A stretch of 64,000 nucleotides of DNA from Nocardia caishijiensis NBRC 108228 (GCF_001612825.1 NZ_BDBE01000025.1:310001-374000); one strand, 5' to 3'. Counted from the first letter of the stretch, positions 25,223 to 34,514 are shown. Notes: generated from the letters alone by a model not told the origin. Program-made: numbers and translations.

Positions 25223-25882
25223 GTGCTCAGCTTCTTCGGGCGGCAGACGTTTGCCAAAGCGACTGCGCCGCTGGGCAAAGCGCTCGTCAAGACCGGGCTC
25301 ACCCCCGACACGATGACCCTGATCGGCACCGCCGCGACGATTGTCGCGGCGGTGACGCTGTTTCCCAGCGGTCACCTGTTCTGGGGGACGATGGTCATCT
25401 GGCTGTTCGTCATGTTCGACATGCTCGACGGTGCGATGGCTCGGGCCCGTGGCGGCGGAACGAAGTACGGCGCGGTGCTCGACGCCACCTGCGATCGGGT
25501 GGCCGACGGCGCGATCTTCGCGGGACTGGCCTGGTGGGCGGTGTACCACGAGCAGAGCAGGCAACTGTTCGTCGCCACGTTGATCGTGCTGGTCACCTCG
25601 CAGGTGATCTCGTACGCGAAGGCACGCGCCGAGGCCAGCGGGCTCTCGGCCGACGGCGGGATCATCGAACGGCCCGACCGTTTGGTGATCGTGCTCGTCG
25701 GTGCCGGGCTCACCGGGATCGGCGGGCACTGGGGGATCGGCTGGCTCACCTGGGCGGTGTACGTGGCCATGTGGGTACTTGCCGTGCTCAGCACCGTCAC
25801 CGTGTTCCAACGGGTGCTCGCGGTGCGCAACTCGCCGGGCGCGCGCACCGTGATCCCGCCGCAGCAGGCGGAGGCGTCATGA
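25223..25882 (+). CDS. pgsA: CDP-alcohol phosphatidyltransferase, phosphatidylinositol-phosphate synthase
   Basis: The 219-residue integral membrane protein contains the CDP-alcohol phosphotransferase motif D-x2-DG-x2-AR-x8-G-x3-D-x3-D as DMLDGAMARA...YGAVLDATCDR near residue 67. By position it makes phosphatidylinositol phosphate from CDP-diacylglycerol and inositol 3-phosphate, the first step toward PIMs. The GTG start follows AGGAGG. Its stop overlaps the acyltransferase start (ATGA). Confidence 0.93.
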   Translation: MLSFFGRQTFAKATAPLGKALVKTGLTPDTMTLIGTAATIVAAVTLFPSGHLFWGTMVIWLFVMFDMLDGAMARARGGGTKYGAVLDATCDRVADGAIFAGLAWWAVYHEQSRQLFVATLIVLVTSQVISYAKARAEASGLSADGGIIERPDRLVIVLVGAGLTGIGGHWGIGWLTWAVYVAMWVLAVLSTVTVFQRVLAVRNSPGARTVIPPQQAEAS

Positions 25883-26802
25883 CGATCGGTGAACGCCTCG
25901 GCGATCTCGGCTACGCGGCGGGCTGGCGACTGGTTCGTTCGGCGCCGGAACCGTTGGCGCGCAAAGTCTTCGACCTCGGCGCCGACCGGGCAGCCAAGGG
26001 TGGGGGACCGGTGCAGTTGCGCCGCAACCTCGCCCGCGTTCTCGGTGTCGCCCCCGCCGAGGTCCCCGACGACCTGATCCGGGCGAGTATGCGCTCCTAC
26101 GCCAGGTACTGGCGTGAGGCGTTCCGCTTGCCGAGCATGGACCACACCACCATCGACTACTACGTCGCCGGGCTGGAACATCTCGACGCCGCCCTGGACG
26201 AGGGGCGTGGTGTCATCTTCGTGCTGCCGCACTCCGGCAACTGGGACATGGCCGGGGTGTGGCTGGTGCAGCACTACGACACCTTCACCACCGTCGCCGA
26301 GCGGTTGAAACCCGAGTCGCTGTTCGAGCGGTTCGTCGCCTACCGCGAAAGCCTCGGGTTCGAGGTGTTCCCCCTCACCGGCGGAGAGCAGCCACCGTTC
26401 GTCGCGCTCGCCGAACGCCTGCGGCAGAACCGGATCGTGTGTCTGATGGGTGAGCGCGACCTCACCGGCCGCGGCGTGCCCGTCGAGTTCTTCGGCGAAC
26501 GCACCTGGATGCCCGCCGGTGCGGCGAAACTGGCCATCGAGACCGGGGCCGCGCTCATGCCGGTGCACGGATGGTTCACCACCGAACCCGACGGCACCGA
26601 AGGGTGGGGCCTGAAAACCGAAGCGCCCCTCGATGTCTCGGGTGGCGTCGCGGCGGCGACCCAGGCGCTGGCCGACCGGTTCGCCGCGAACATCGCCGAA
26701 CACCCCGCCGATTGGCACATGCTGCAACCGCTGTGGGAAGCCGACCTCTCCCCGGAACGGCTGGCGCGGATCGCCGCCGGCCGGACAGGGGGGACGCGGT
26801 GA
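25879..26802 (+). CDS. PatA-like phosphatidylinositol mannoside acyltransferase
   Basis: The 307-residue protein is a HtrB/LpxL-type lysophospholipid acyltransferase family member. The catalytic HX4D is HSGNWD near residue 117, and a later MGERDLTGRGVPVEFFG segment binds the acyl donor. In mycobacteria the gene in this position acylates the mannose of PIM1/PIM2 at the inner membrane face. It overlaps pgsA before it and pimA after it by four bases each, so all three are translated together. Confidence 0.9.
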   Translation: MTIGERLGDLGYAAGWRLVRSAPEPLARKVFDLGADRAAKGGGPVQLRRNLARVLGVAPAEVPDDLIRASMRSYARYWREAFRLPSMDHTTIDYYVAGLEHLDAALDEGRGVIFVLPHSGNWDMAGVWLVQHYDTFTTVAERLKPESLFERFVAYRESLGFEVFPLTGGEQPPFVALAERLRQNRIVCLMGERDLTGRGVPVEFFGERTWMPAGAAKLAIETGAALMPVHGWFTTEPDGTEGWGLKTEAPLDVSGGVAAATQALADRFAANIAEHPADWHMLQPLWEADLSPERLARIAAGRTGGTR

Positions 26803-27923
26803 AGATCGGCATGGTCTGCCCGTACTCGTTCGACGTACCCGGCGGCGTGCAGGCCCACGTGGTCGAGTTGGCGCGGGTGTTCCTCGAGCGCGGGCACCGG
26901 GTGAGTGTGCTCGCCCCCGCGTCCGACGACACGCCGCTGCCCGACTTCGTCGTCTCGGCCGGTCGTGCCGTCGCCATTCCCTACAACGGGTCGGTGGCGC
27001 GGTTGTCGTTCGGGCCGATGGCCTACACCCGCATCCGCCGCTGGATCGACAGCAACGACTTCGACGTGCTGCACATCCACGAACCCAACGCGCCGAGCCT
27101 GTCGATGCTCGCGCTCAAGATCGCCGAAGGTCCCATCGTGGCGACCTTCCACACCTCGACGACGAAGTCGTTGGTGCTCAGCACCTTTCAGGGCGTGCTC
27201 CGCCCGTACCACGAGAAGATCAGCGGCCGGATCGCCGTCTCGGAGCTGGCCAGGCGCTGGCAGGTCGAGGCGCTCGGGTCGGACGCGGTGGAGATCCCCA
27301 ACGGGGTCGACGTGTCGGCGTTCGCGCGCGGCCCGCTGCTCGACGGCTACCCGCGCGTGGGTCGGACGGTGCTGTTCCTCGGCCGTTACGACGAACCACG
27401 CAAGGGCATGGATGTGCTGCTCGCGGCGCTCCCAGCGCTCGTCGAACGCCATCCCGACGTCGAGATTCTGATCGTCGGGCGCGGCGACGAGGACAGGTTG
27501 CGCCGCGAGGCCGGGCCGAACGCCGGGCACCTGCGCTTCCTCGGGCAGGTCTCCGACGCCGAGAAGGCCGCCGCGCTGCGCAGCGCCGACGTGTACGTGG
27601 CGCCGAACCTGGGCGGGGAGAGCTTCGGCATCATCCTCATCGAGGCCATGGCGGCCGGAACCCCGGTGGTGGCCAGCGAACTCGACGCCTTCCGCCGCGT
27701 GCTGCGCGACGGCAGCGCCGGACTGCTCACCCCCGTCGGTGACTCGGCCGCGCTCGCCGAGGCCATCGACACCCTGCTGACCGACGACGACACCCGCGAC
27801 CAACTGGTGCGCACCGCCACCCAGGTGGTCGCCGCCTACGACTGGCCGGTGGTCGCCGAACAGATCCTGCGAGTGTACGAGACCGTCACCGTCGGCGACA
27901 ACAGGGTGCGGGCCGCCGGATGA
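26799..27923 (+). CDS. pimA: Phosphatidylinositol alpha-mannosyltransferase (PimA)
   Basis: The 374-residue GT4-type glycosyltransferase starts at a GTG overlapping the previous stop. It has the N-terminal acceptor loop CPYSFDVPGGVQAHV, a central VLFLGRYDEPRKGMDVLL that opens the donor domain, and the EX7E motif in GESFGIILIEAMAAGTPVVAS. PimA adds the first mannose from GDP-mannose to phosphatidylinositol. The operon pairs it with the PI-phosphate synthase and the acyltransferase. Confidence 0.95.
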   Translation: MKIGMVCPYSFDVPGGVQAHVVELARVFLERGHRVSVLAPASDDTPLPDFVVSAGRAVAIPYNGSVARLSFGPMAYTRIRRWIDSNDFDVLHIHEPNAPSLSMLALKIAEGPIVATFHTSTTKSLVLSTFQGVLRPYHEKISGRIAVSELARRWQVEALGSDAVEIPNGVDVSAFARGPLLDGYPRVGRTVLFLGRYDEPRKGMDVLLAALPALVERHPDVEILIVGRGDEDRLRREAGPNAGHLRFLGQVSDAEKAAALRSADVYVAPNLGGESFGIILIEAMAAGTPVVASELDAFRRVLRDGSAGLLTPVGDSAALAEAIDTLLTDDDTRDQLVRTATQVVAAYDWPVVAEQILRVYETVTVGDNRVRAAG

Positions 27924-28969
27924 TCACCTTCTCCGCGACCGCCGTTCTCGTCCTCGGACTGGTCGCCCTGTTCGTGCTCGCGCTCGGCGTGTGGGCGGCC
28001 TCCACCGCCAACCGGCTCGACCGACTGCACGTGCGTTCGGACCGGTCCTGGCAGGCGCTCGATGCCGCGCTGGCCCGGCGCGCGGTGGTCGCGCGCGCGG
28101 TCGCCATGGCCATCGCGGGCCCGGCGACCACCGATCCGCCCCGGGCGGAACGGGCCGCCCAGCTGGCCTCGCTGGCCGACTGGGCCGAACGCGCCGACCG
28201 AGGCGAGCGCGAGACCATCGAGAACCAGCTCTCCGCCGCGTTATCGACGATCGATATCGGCCAGCTGCGCCCGCAGCTCGTCGCCGAACTCGCCGATGCC
28301 GAGGCCAGGGTGCTCATCGCGCGCCGGTTCCACAACGACGCCGTGCGCGACACCCTCGCCCTGCGCACCCGTCGACCGGTGCGCTGGCTGCACCTGGGCG
28401 GCACCGCCCCGCTGCCGACCTATTTCGAGATCACCGAACGCGCCACACCGGCCGCCGCCACCGGGCTCGAGGTGCACACCACCCGCACCTCGGCGCGCGT
28501 GGTGCTGCTCGACGAACAGGATCGTGTGCTGCTGCTGCGCGGGCACGATCCGATGGTGCCCGAGGTGGCGTTCTGGTTCACCGTCGGCGGCGGAGTGGAA
28601 CCAGGGGAGAGCCTGCGGGAGACCGCGGTCCGCGAGGTGTACGAGGAGACCGGGCAGCGGATCGACCCGGCCGCGTTGCGCGGGCCGCTGTGGCGGCGGG
28701 TCGCGGTGTTCCCGTTCAACGGTGAACTCATCCGCTCCGAGGAACTGTTCTTCACCCTGCGCGCCCCCGGATTCGACTGGCGTCCCGCCGACCTCACCGC
28801 GCTGGAACGGCGGACCATCACCGACCACCGGTGGTGCACACCCGCCGACATCCGTGCTCTCGACGCCACCGGCGAGGCGGTGTACCCGTACCACCTCGAC
28901 GAGTTGCTCGCCGAGGCGATCGGCGCCGCGAGCGCCGACACCGAACCGGTGGTCCGCTCCATCCGCTGA
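27920..28969 (+). CDS. Membrane-anchored Nudix hydrolase
   Basis: The 349-residue protein has one N-terminal helix (residues 7-27). A LemA-like helical part (about 35-150) follows, then a Nudix domain (about 190-330). The Nudix box GGGVEPGESLRETAVREVYEETG near 231 is intact, with the catalytic REVYEE. It overlaps pimA by four bases. The mycobacterial gene in the same place is also a Nudix protein. It may clear a nucleotide-sugar or CDP-lipid derivative at the membrane; the substrate is unknown. Confidence 0.85.
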   Translation: MITFSATAVLVLGLVALFVLALGVWAASTANRLDRLHVRSDRSWQALDAALARRAVVARAVAMAIAGPATTDPPRAERAAQLASLADWAERADRGERETIENQLSAALSTIDIGQLRPQLVAELADAEARVLIARRFHNDAVRDTLALRTRRPVRWLHLGGTAPLPTYFEITERATPAAATGLEVHTTRTSARVVLLDEQDRVLLLRGHDPMVPEVAFWFTVGGGVEPGESLRETAVREVYEETGQRIDPAALRGPLWRRVAVFPFNGELIRSEELFFTLRAPGFDWRPADLTALERRTITDHRWCTPADIRALDATGEAVYPYHLDELLAEAIGAASADTEPVVRSIR

Positions 28970-29074
28970 GTGTGTGTCGCCTCACCCCATGTGCTCGGCG
29001 GGCGGTCCAGATGCGGCGGTCGGCGGCATCGGCCCAGGTCGGCACCAGTCCAGTGGGCTTCGACTGGCTATGAA

Positions 29075-29104
29075 CCCCGATTCGGGGGGCACCTAGAATC
29101 GGGG
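29075..29104. promoter_or_regulatory. Inverted repeat overlapping the putative pdxS -10 box
   Basis: CCCCGATTC (29075-29083) and GAATCGGGG (29096-29104) are perfect 9-bp arms. The right arm overlaps TAGAAT (29094-29099), a good -10 hexamer 53 bp before the pdxS start. It could be an operator for a pyridoxine regulator or an RNA hairpin in the leader. Confidence 0.45.
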
Positions 29105-29151
29105 AGACCACACAGTCTGCCCGTCAGGTGCACATGACCCAGGAGAATGCC

Positions 29152-30054
29152 GTGACTACGCCCGAGACCACCTCAACCGTCGGCACCGCCCGCGTGAAGC
29201 GCGGCATGGCCGAGATGCTCAAGGGCGGTGTGATCATGGACGTGGTCACCCCGGAGCAGGCCAAGATCGCCGAGGACGCCGGTGCCGTCGCGGTCATGGC
29301 GCTCGAGCGGGTGCCCGCCGACATCCGCGCCCAGGGTGGCGTGTCCCGGATGAGCGACCCGGACATGATCGACGGCATCATCTCCGCCGTATCCATCCCC
29401 GTGATGGCCAAGGCCCGCATCGGTCACTTCGTGGAGGCGCAGATCCTGCAGAGCCTCGGCGTCGACTACATCGACGAGTCCGAGGTGCTCACCCCCGCCG
29501 ACTACGCCAACCACATCGACAAGTGGAACTTCACTGTCCCCTTCGTCTGTGGCGCCACCAACCTGGGTGAGGCACTGCGCCGCATCACCGAGGGCGCGGC
29601 CATGATCCGCTCCAAGGGCGAGGCGGGCACCGGCGACGTCTCCAACGCCACCACCCACATGCGCACCATCCGCGCCGAGATCCGCCGCCTGACCTCCCTG
29701 TCCGAAGACGAGCTGTTCGTCGCCGCCAAGGAACTCCAGGCCCCCTACGAGCTGGTCCGCGAGGTCGCCCAGACCGGCAAGCTCCCCGTCGTGATGTTCA
29801 CCGCCGGTGGCATCGCCACCCCCGCCGACGCCGCGATGATGATGCAGCTCGGCGCCGAGGGCGTCTTCGTCGGCTCCGGCATCTTCAAGTCCGGCAACCC
29901 CGAACAGCGCGCCGCCGCCATCGTCAAGGCCACCACCTTCTACGACGACCCCGACGTCCTGGCCAAGGTCTCGCGCGGCCTTGGCGAGGCCATGGTCGGC
30001 ATCAACGTCGAGGAGATCCCCCAGCCCCACCGCCTCGCCGAGCGCGGCTGGTGA
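29152..30054 (+). CDS. pdxS: Pyridoxal 5'-phosphate synthase subunit PdxS
   Basis: The 300-residue PdxS builds PLP from ribose 5-phosphate, glyceraldehyde 3-phosphate and ammonia supplied by PdxT. Hallmarks are [37 protein letters not shown], the catalytic lysine region [11 protein letters not shown], and the phosphate loop [19 protein letters not shown] with [13 protein letters not shown] 29152 is chosen because AGGAGA ends five bases before it; ATG 29134 and GTG 29128 have no site. Its partner pdxT lies 7.5 kb downstream rather than next door. Confidence 0.96.
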   Translation: MTTPETTSTVGTARVKRGMAEMLKGGVIMDVVTPEQAKIAEDAGAVAVMALERVPADIRAQGGVSRMSDPDMIDGIISAVSIPVMAKARIGHFVEAQILQSLGVDYIDESEVLTPADYANHIDKWNFTVPFVCGATNLGEALRRITEGAAMIRSKGEAGTGDVSNATTHMRTIRAEIRRLTSLSEDELFVAAKELQAPYELVREVAQTGKLPVVMFTAGGIATPADAAMMMQLGAEGVFVGSGIFKSGNPEQRAAAIVKATTFYDDPDVLAKVSRGLGEAMVGINVEEIPQPHRLAERGW

Positions 30055-30086
30055 GCTGAGACCACCGACCATCCAGGTCTTCGGGC

Positions 30087-30112
30087 GGGCGTCGTGCGTG
30101 TGCACGGCGCCC
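30087..30112 (+). terminator. Terminator hairpin after pdxS
   Basis: GGGCGTCGTGC and GCACGGCGCCC pair with one T-G wobble around GTGT, 32 bp after the pdxS stop. Confidence 0.55.
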
Positions 30113-30265
30113 GCTGTCGTCTGCGCTCAGCGCACAGCCGTTCTGGTGACGGCATCGAGCGTTCGTTGATGTAGGAGGCCTGAAAGGGGCTGGGGATGTT
30201 GATGTCTCGCGCCTTTGTCGGTTGCTGACGATAGATTGCCTATCAGACCGACGAGAAGGAGAACG

Positions 30266-32359
30266 GTGAAGGCTGTCGACTCGCACCTGCTCACCCTGCT
30301 CAAGGCGAGCAGCCAGTTCATCGTGCCGATCTACCAGCGGCTGTACTCATGGCAAGAGGGGGAGTGTGCCCAGCTGTGGGCTGATGTCATCCGGGCCGGG
30401 TCTACCCCCGCACTCGGATCGCACTTCACGGGATCCATCGTCTATGTCGCCAAGGAGCAGTCCACCAACACCTCGGCCGACCCTGACCTGATTATCGACG
30501 GCCAGCAGCGGGTGACCACGGTGACTCTCATCCTTGCGGCCCTGGCCGATCGACTCGACAAGTTGCCGCCGGATCAACGCGAGCCGTGGGACGGGTTCTC
30601 GCCCAAGAAGATTCGGAACAGATTCCTGCTGAACGACGACGAGGACGGTGAGCGTCAGTTCAAGCTGATCCTGTCCCAGAGCGACAAGCAGGCGCTGATC
30701 GCGATCCTGCAGGGTGCGCCCCCGCCCGCTGACGCGATCACTCGGGTCACCGAGAACTACGAGTTCTTCCGGCGCAAGCTCGCGGAGCCGGGTCTCGACT
30801 TGGCAGTCGTCAGCAAAGGACTCGACAAGCTCGTCGTGGTCGACGTGAAGCTCGAGCGCGGGGTGGACAACCCCCAGCTCGTGTTCGAGGCGATGAACTC
30901 CACCGGCAAGAAGCTGTCGCAGGCCGACCTGATCCGCAACTACGTCCTGATGGACCTGCCGCCGAAGCAGCAGGAGAAGCTGTACACAGCCTACTGGCGT
31001 CCCATGGAGCTCGAGTTCGCCGGAGCGGACGAGAGCCAGTTCGACGAGTTCGTCCGCCACTACCTGACGATCAAGAGCGGCGAGATCCCGCGTCTGGACG
31101 ACATTTACGATGCCTTCAAGGACCACGCGGCCAGGTTCACGACGACAGATGACACGATCCAGTCGCTCGTCGTCGAACTGCGTCAGTACGCCCGGCGCTA
31201 CGTGGCGATGGCGCTGGGCAAGGAGAGCGACCCGAAGTTGCTCCGAGCCTTCAAGGACCTGGACCAGATCAAGGCCGACGTCGTGTACCCGTTCCTGCTC
31301 GAGGTCTACACCGACTACGACCTCGAGATCCTGACACGGGAAGACGTGCTGCAGATCGTCGACCTCGTCACGTCCTACATCTTCCGTCGCGCGGTCTGCC
31401 GCATCCCCACCAACTCCCTGAACAAGACCTTCGCCGGCTTCAGCGCCGCAGTACGCAAGGATCGCTACCTCGATAGCGTCAGGGCTCAGTTCCTCAGCAT
31501 GAAGAGCTACCGAAGGTTTCCGAGCGACGCCGAGTTCGAGGCGGGCCTCGGGAACAACGACCTCTACAACTTCCGCCGCCGCTCCTACTTCCTGCGCATG
31601 CTGGAAAACTTCGGCAGAAAGGAGCACGTGACGATCGAGAACTACACGATCGAGCACATCCTGCCGCAGAACGAGAACCTCTCGGCCGACTGGCGCAGCG
31701 CACTCGGTGACAACTGGCAGGAGGTCCAGGCGAAGTACCTGCACACTCTGGGCAACCTGACGTTGACCGGTTACAACTCCGAGTACTCCGACCACCCGTT
31801 CGAGAAGAAGCGCGACATGGCGGGCGGGTTCAGGGACAGCCCCCTGCGGCTCAACAAGGGTTTGGGGCAACTCGCAAGCTGGAACGCCGACGAGATCCGA
31901 GCGCGAGCCGCGCGGCTCGCAGGCGACGCCCTCGAAATCTGGACCCGTCCCGAACTCCCGGCCGAGACCCTCGCGGAGTTCGAAGGCAAGCGTGCTGAGT
32001 CCGACTTCACCATCGAGGACCACCCGCATCTGCTTCCACAACCCAGGCGCTCGCTGTTCGAGAACTTCAGCGCCGAGGTCTTGGCCCTCGACCCTGGCAT
32101 CACCCAGCAGTTCCTCAAGCTCTACGTCGCCTTCAAGGCCGAGACCAACTTCGTCGATGTCGTCCCGCAGAAGGCAAGGATGAGGCTGAGTCTGAACATC
32201 CCGATAGAATCGCTGCGCGATGAGCGCGGCTTGGCCTGGGACGTCAGCGGCAAGGGGCACTGGGGTAACGGCCCTACCGAAGTCGGGCTGGACGAGGACA
32301 CGGACCTCGGCTATGTCATCGGTCTGGTCCGCCAGGCGTTGGAGTTCCAGATGGGTTGA
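30266..32359 (+). CDS. GmrSD-like DUF262/DUF1524 putative type IV restriction enzyme
   Basis: The 697-residue single-chain protein combines a DUF262 (GmrS-like) nucleotide-hydrolysing domain with a DUF1524 (GmrD-like) HNH nuclease. DUF262 shows FIVPIYQRLYSW near residue 18 and the diagnostic LIIDGQQRVTTV near 75. DUF1524 shows TIEHILPQNENL near 470 with LGNLTLTGYNSEYS and FEKKR further on. A C-terminal DUF5655-like part (about 600-697, SLFENFSAEVL... FVDVVPQKARMRLSL) is also present. Relatives restrict DNA carrying modified cytosines and act against phages. The GTG at 30266 follows AAGGAG. It stands alone, with codon choice and GC that look lower than its neighbours, which suggests horizontal acquisition. 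Confidence 0.85.
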   Translation: MKAVDSHLLTLLKASSQFIVPIYQRLYSWQEGECAQLWADVIRAGSTPALGSHFTGSIVYVAKEQSTNTSADPDLIIDGQQRVTTVTLILAALADRLDKLPPDQREPWDGFSPKKIRNRFLLNDDEDGERQFKLILSQSDKQALIAILQGAPPPADAITRVTENYEFFRRKLAEPGLDLAVVSKGLDKLVVVDVKLERGVDNPQLVFEAMNSTGKKLSQADLIRNYVLMDLPPKQQEKLYTAYWRPMELEFAGADESQFDEFVRHYLTIKSGEIPRLDDIYDAFKDHAARFTTTDDTIQSLVVELRQYARRYVAMALGKESDPKLLRAFKDLDQIKADVVYPFLLEVYTDYDLEILTREDVLQIVDLVTSYIFRRAVCRIPTNSLNKTFAGFSAAVRKDRYLDSVRAQFLSMKSYRRFPSDAEFEAGLGNNDLYNFRRRSYFLRMLENFGRKEHVTIENYTIEHILPQNENLSADWRSALGDNWQEVQAKYLHTLGNLTLTGYNSEYSDHPFEKKRDMAGGFRDSPLRLNKGLGQLASWNADEIRARAARLAGDALEIWTRPELPAETLAEFEGKRAESDFTIEDHPHLLPQPRRSLFENFSAEVLALDPGITQQFLKLYVAFKAETNFVDVVPQKARMRLSLNIPIESLRDERGLAWDVSGKGHWGNGPTEVGLDEDTDLGYVIGLVRQALEFQMG

Positions 32360-32426
32360 GCACTGCGAGCCGCGCTTGTCCGAACATGGCTGGTAATTCC
32401 TTCGGATATGAGCGATCCCGTGGGTC

Positions 32427-33227
32427 CTATCCTTCGGTCGAGCCTGTTCCTGGCGGTACACGGTCCAGGGCGTCCCCGAAGTCCTCGGCGTATCCGAGCA
32501 GCAGGAGACGCTGGGTCGGTAGCGACTCGGCCAACTCCGCCCAGCACGTGGCCTCTGGGCAGCCGTAGAGGTCGGTCAGATCCGCGATCAGCGCCGTGAC
32601 CTGTTTCGGAGTGGGTGGCGTCGGACGGTCGAATCCGAGCAGTGTGGCGCCGAGACCGGTGAATCGGTAGCCGTGGTCGGCCATCCGCCGGACGACGGCG
32701 TGGTTGGCGAAAATGTCCCGATCAGCGGTGAAGTAGCCGTTCGGGATTCCCGCGATCGCGAGATCGTCGCGGGCGACCGGTACTCGCTGGATCAGGACGA
32801 CATCGTCGAGCACCACGTCGGGTGTGCGGTTCATGGCGGCGAGTGCGTCCAGGTCGTAACTCGAAACCGTCGAAGTCCCGTGCAGCGTCGACCACTCGAT
32901 CTGCCGGTCCGGGTCGTCGAGGAGCGCGGCGATCCGGCCTGTCGACGCGTTGTCGTACCGGTGTACCGCGGCGGGATCGTCGTCGTCGGGCTCCTCATCC
33001 CAGTCGTCGTCGCGGAGCGCGAGGGTGGCGTGCATGCTCGTGTACGCGCACTGATACGGGTCGTCGAGCGTGCAAACGATGCGATCGCCGGGATGCCGGG
33101 CGCGAGCCGCGTCGAGCGCGTCGAGGACTTCCGCGAATCCGGTGACGTCGTCCAGCTGAGCAATGGTGTTGGAATCGAGCCGATCGCGTCGCACGGGGTC
33201 GTGGTGCCCGAAGAGGGTGGTCTTCAT
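32427..33227 (-). CDS. Hypothetical protein
   Basis: The 266-residue soluble, acidic protein has no assigned function. A very acidic stretch (DDDWDEEPDDDDP) lies near residue 74. The C-terminal part reads NGYFTADRDIFANHAVVRRMADHGYRFTGLGATLLGF, which recalls the end of DUF4253-type proteins, but I would not assign it on that. ATG 33227 is used; a longer frame has no ribosome binding site. It converges on the DUF262 gene. Confidence 0.6.
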   Translation of the reverse strand: MKTTLFGHHDPVRRDRLDSNTIAQLDDVTGFAEVLDALDAARARHPGDRIVCTLDDPYQCAYTSMHATLALRDDDWDEEPDDDDPAAVHRYDNASTGRIAALLDDPDRQIEWSTLHGTSTVSSYDLDALAAMNRTPDVVLDDVVLIQRVPVARDDLAIAGIPNGYFTADRDIFANHAVVRRMADHGYRFTGLGATLLGFDRPTPPTPKQVTALIADLTDLYGCPEATCWAELAESLPTQRLLLLGYAEDFGDALDRVPPGTGSTEG

Positions 33228-33306
33228 CGGGTCATCCTCACACGCTCGAATCCGGTACAGCACAAGGCAATCGGGTGGGCGCCGCACCGCACGTCGGCGG
33301 CCGCCA

Positions 33307-33663
33307 CTATGGACGCTCGACAACGTCGTCGCCGTCCAGCCACTCCAGGTCCGTCCTGCCCAGTCCCGCGGCGATCGCGGTCGCCGTTTCCTTCCAGGAC
33401 GTCAGTTCGGCGATCGCGAGGTGCGGCTGGTCGGTGGAGAACGAGGCGCGGGCTGCGTCCACGAGGTTCTGCGCGCAGGTGTCTCGGTCGGCGGGTGAGA
33501 GTGCGAGCATCCATGGGAATGCCTTGGACATGCGCTCGGCGAGTGAGCCGTTGTCGTCGAGGGTGACGGTGATGAGCTGCGCGGCGAACTCGAGCAGGCG
33601 CGCGCGCCCCTCGGCCTCGCGTTGCGACATCAGCACCAGCGCCTCGCCGTCGCGGCGGGTCAC
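33307..33663 (-). CDS. Phd-like (antitoxin fold) protein, start unclear
   Basis: The frame encodes a Phd/YefM-like N-terminus (YVRSAALREVFAEAENHPVTVTRRDGEALVLMS) followed by about 95 residues ending DLEWLDGDDVVERP. The Phd-like similarity extends at least 22 codons upstream of the first legal start (GTG 33663). No ATG, GTG or TTG occurs in frame between there and the divergent TSUP gene. Either a non-standard start is used or the 5' end has been damaged. No toxin gene is adjacent, so it may be an orphan regulator. Confidence 0.5.
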   Translation of the reverse strand: MTRRDGEALVLMSQREAEGRARLLEFAAQLITVTLDDNGSLAERMSKAFPWMLALSPADRDTCAQNLVDAARASFSTDQPHLAIAELTSWKETATAIAAGLGRTDLEWLDGDDVVERP

Positions 33664-33719
33664 CGTGACGGGGTGATTCTCGGCCTCGGCGAAGACCTCT
33701 CGAAGCGCTGCCGATCGGA

Positions 33720-33739
33720 CGTACCGTACAGTCGGTACG
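33720..33739. promoter_or_regulatory. Inverted repeat at the TSUP start codon
   Basis: CGTACCG-TACAGT-CGGTACG is a perfect 7-bp inverted repeat ending on the first base of the TSUP start codon. It lies between two divergent coding frames with almost no space. It is a good candidate site for autoregulation by the neighbouring Phd-like protein. Confidence 0.5.
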
Positions 33740-34473
33740 TGACCGTGCTCGACTTCTTCTTGCTGGTCGTCGCGGGATTCTTCACCGGGTTGATCGGGTT
33801 CGTCACCGGGATGGCGTCGATCGTGTCTTATCCGGCGTTGCTGGCCGTCGGGTTGCCGCCGGTGACGGCGAATGTGACCAATACCGTGGCGATGGTGGCC
33901 GTGGGGGTGGGGGCTACCGCCAATTCGGGGCGCGAACTCACGGGGCGGGGGCGCACGCTCGTGTGGTGGGCGGGGTTGTCGGCGCTGGGTGGACTGCTCG
34001 GGGCGCTCGCCTTGCTGGTGGCGCCCGAGGGCACCTTCGAGGTGGTGGTGCCGTTCCTGGTCGCGGCGGCGTCGATCGCATTGCTGGTGCAACCGGTGGT
34101 GCGCAAGCACGTGGGCGAACTCAGTGCGCCGTGGATCGTACCGCTGGGGATCCTGCTGATCTCGGTGTACGGCGGGTACTTCGGGGCCGGTGCGGGCGTG
34201 ATCTACCTGTCGATGATGCTGCTGTGCACCTCCGAATCCGTGTGGAGCGCATCGGTTCTCAAGAGTTTCCTGCTCGGCATCGCCAATCTGGTCGCGGCTC
34301 TGGGTTTCGCGATGTTCGGGCCGGTGCACTGGTTCGCGGCGCTCGGCCTCGCGATCGGGGCGCTGGTCGGTGGGTGGTGCGGGCCGCCGGTGGTGAAGGT
34401 GATCCCGCCGAACCTGCTGCGGGTCGCGGTCGGCGTACTCGGACTCGGGCTCGCGGTGTACCTGGCGCGCTGA
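33739..34473 (+). CDS. TSUP family permease (sulfite/anion exporter type)
   Basis: The 244-residue protein has about eight hydrophobic helices and the TSUP (TauE/SafE) pattern. FFTGLIGFVTGMASIVSYPALLAVGLPP lies near the N-terminus, and a second half-repeat GGYFGAGAGVIYLSMMLL near 140. Members export sulfite, sulfonates or organic anions. GTG 33739 has no Shine-Dalgarno and lies within the inverted repeat, so translation may be leaderless. Confidence 0.85.
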   Translation: MTVLDFFLLVVAGFFTGLIGFVTGMASIVSYPALLAVGLPPVTANVTNTVAMVAVGVGATANSGRELTGRGRTLVWWAGLSALGGLLGALALLVAPEGTFEVVVPFLVAAASIALLVQPVVRKHVGELSAPWIVPLGILLISVYGGYFGAGAGVIYLSMMLLCTSESVWSASVLKSFLLGIANLVAALGFAMFGPVHWFAALGLAIGALVGGWCGPPVVKVIPPNLLRVAVGVLGLGLAVYLAR

Positions 34474-34514
34474 ACCGGACCCCGAGCACCACCGGACTCC
34501 GTAGCCTGAGAACG

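Noticed and set aside
30347-32461. 704-codon minus-strand open frame opposite the DUF262 gene
   Set aside because: The plus-strand protein has coherent motifs from end to end; the opposite frame has none.
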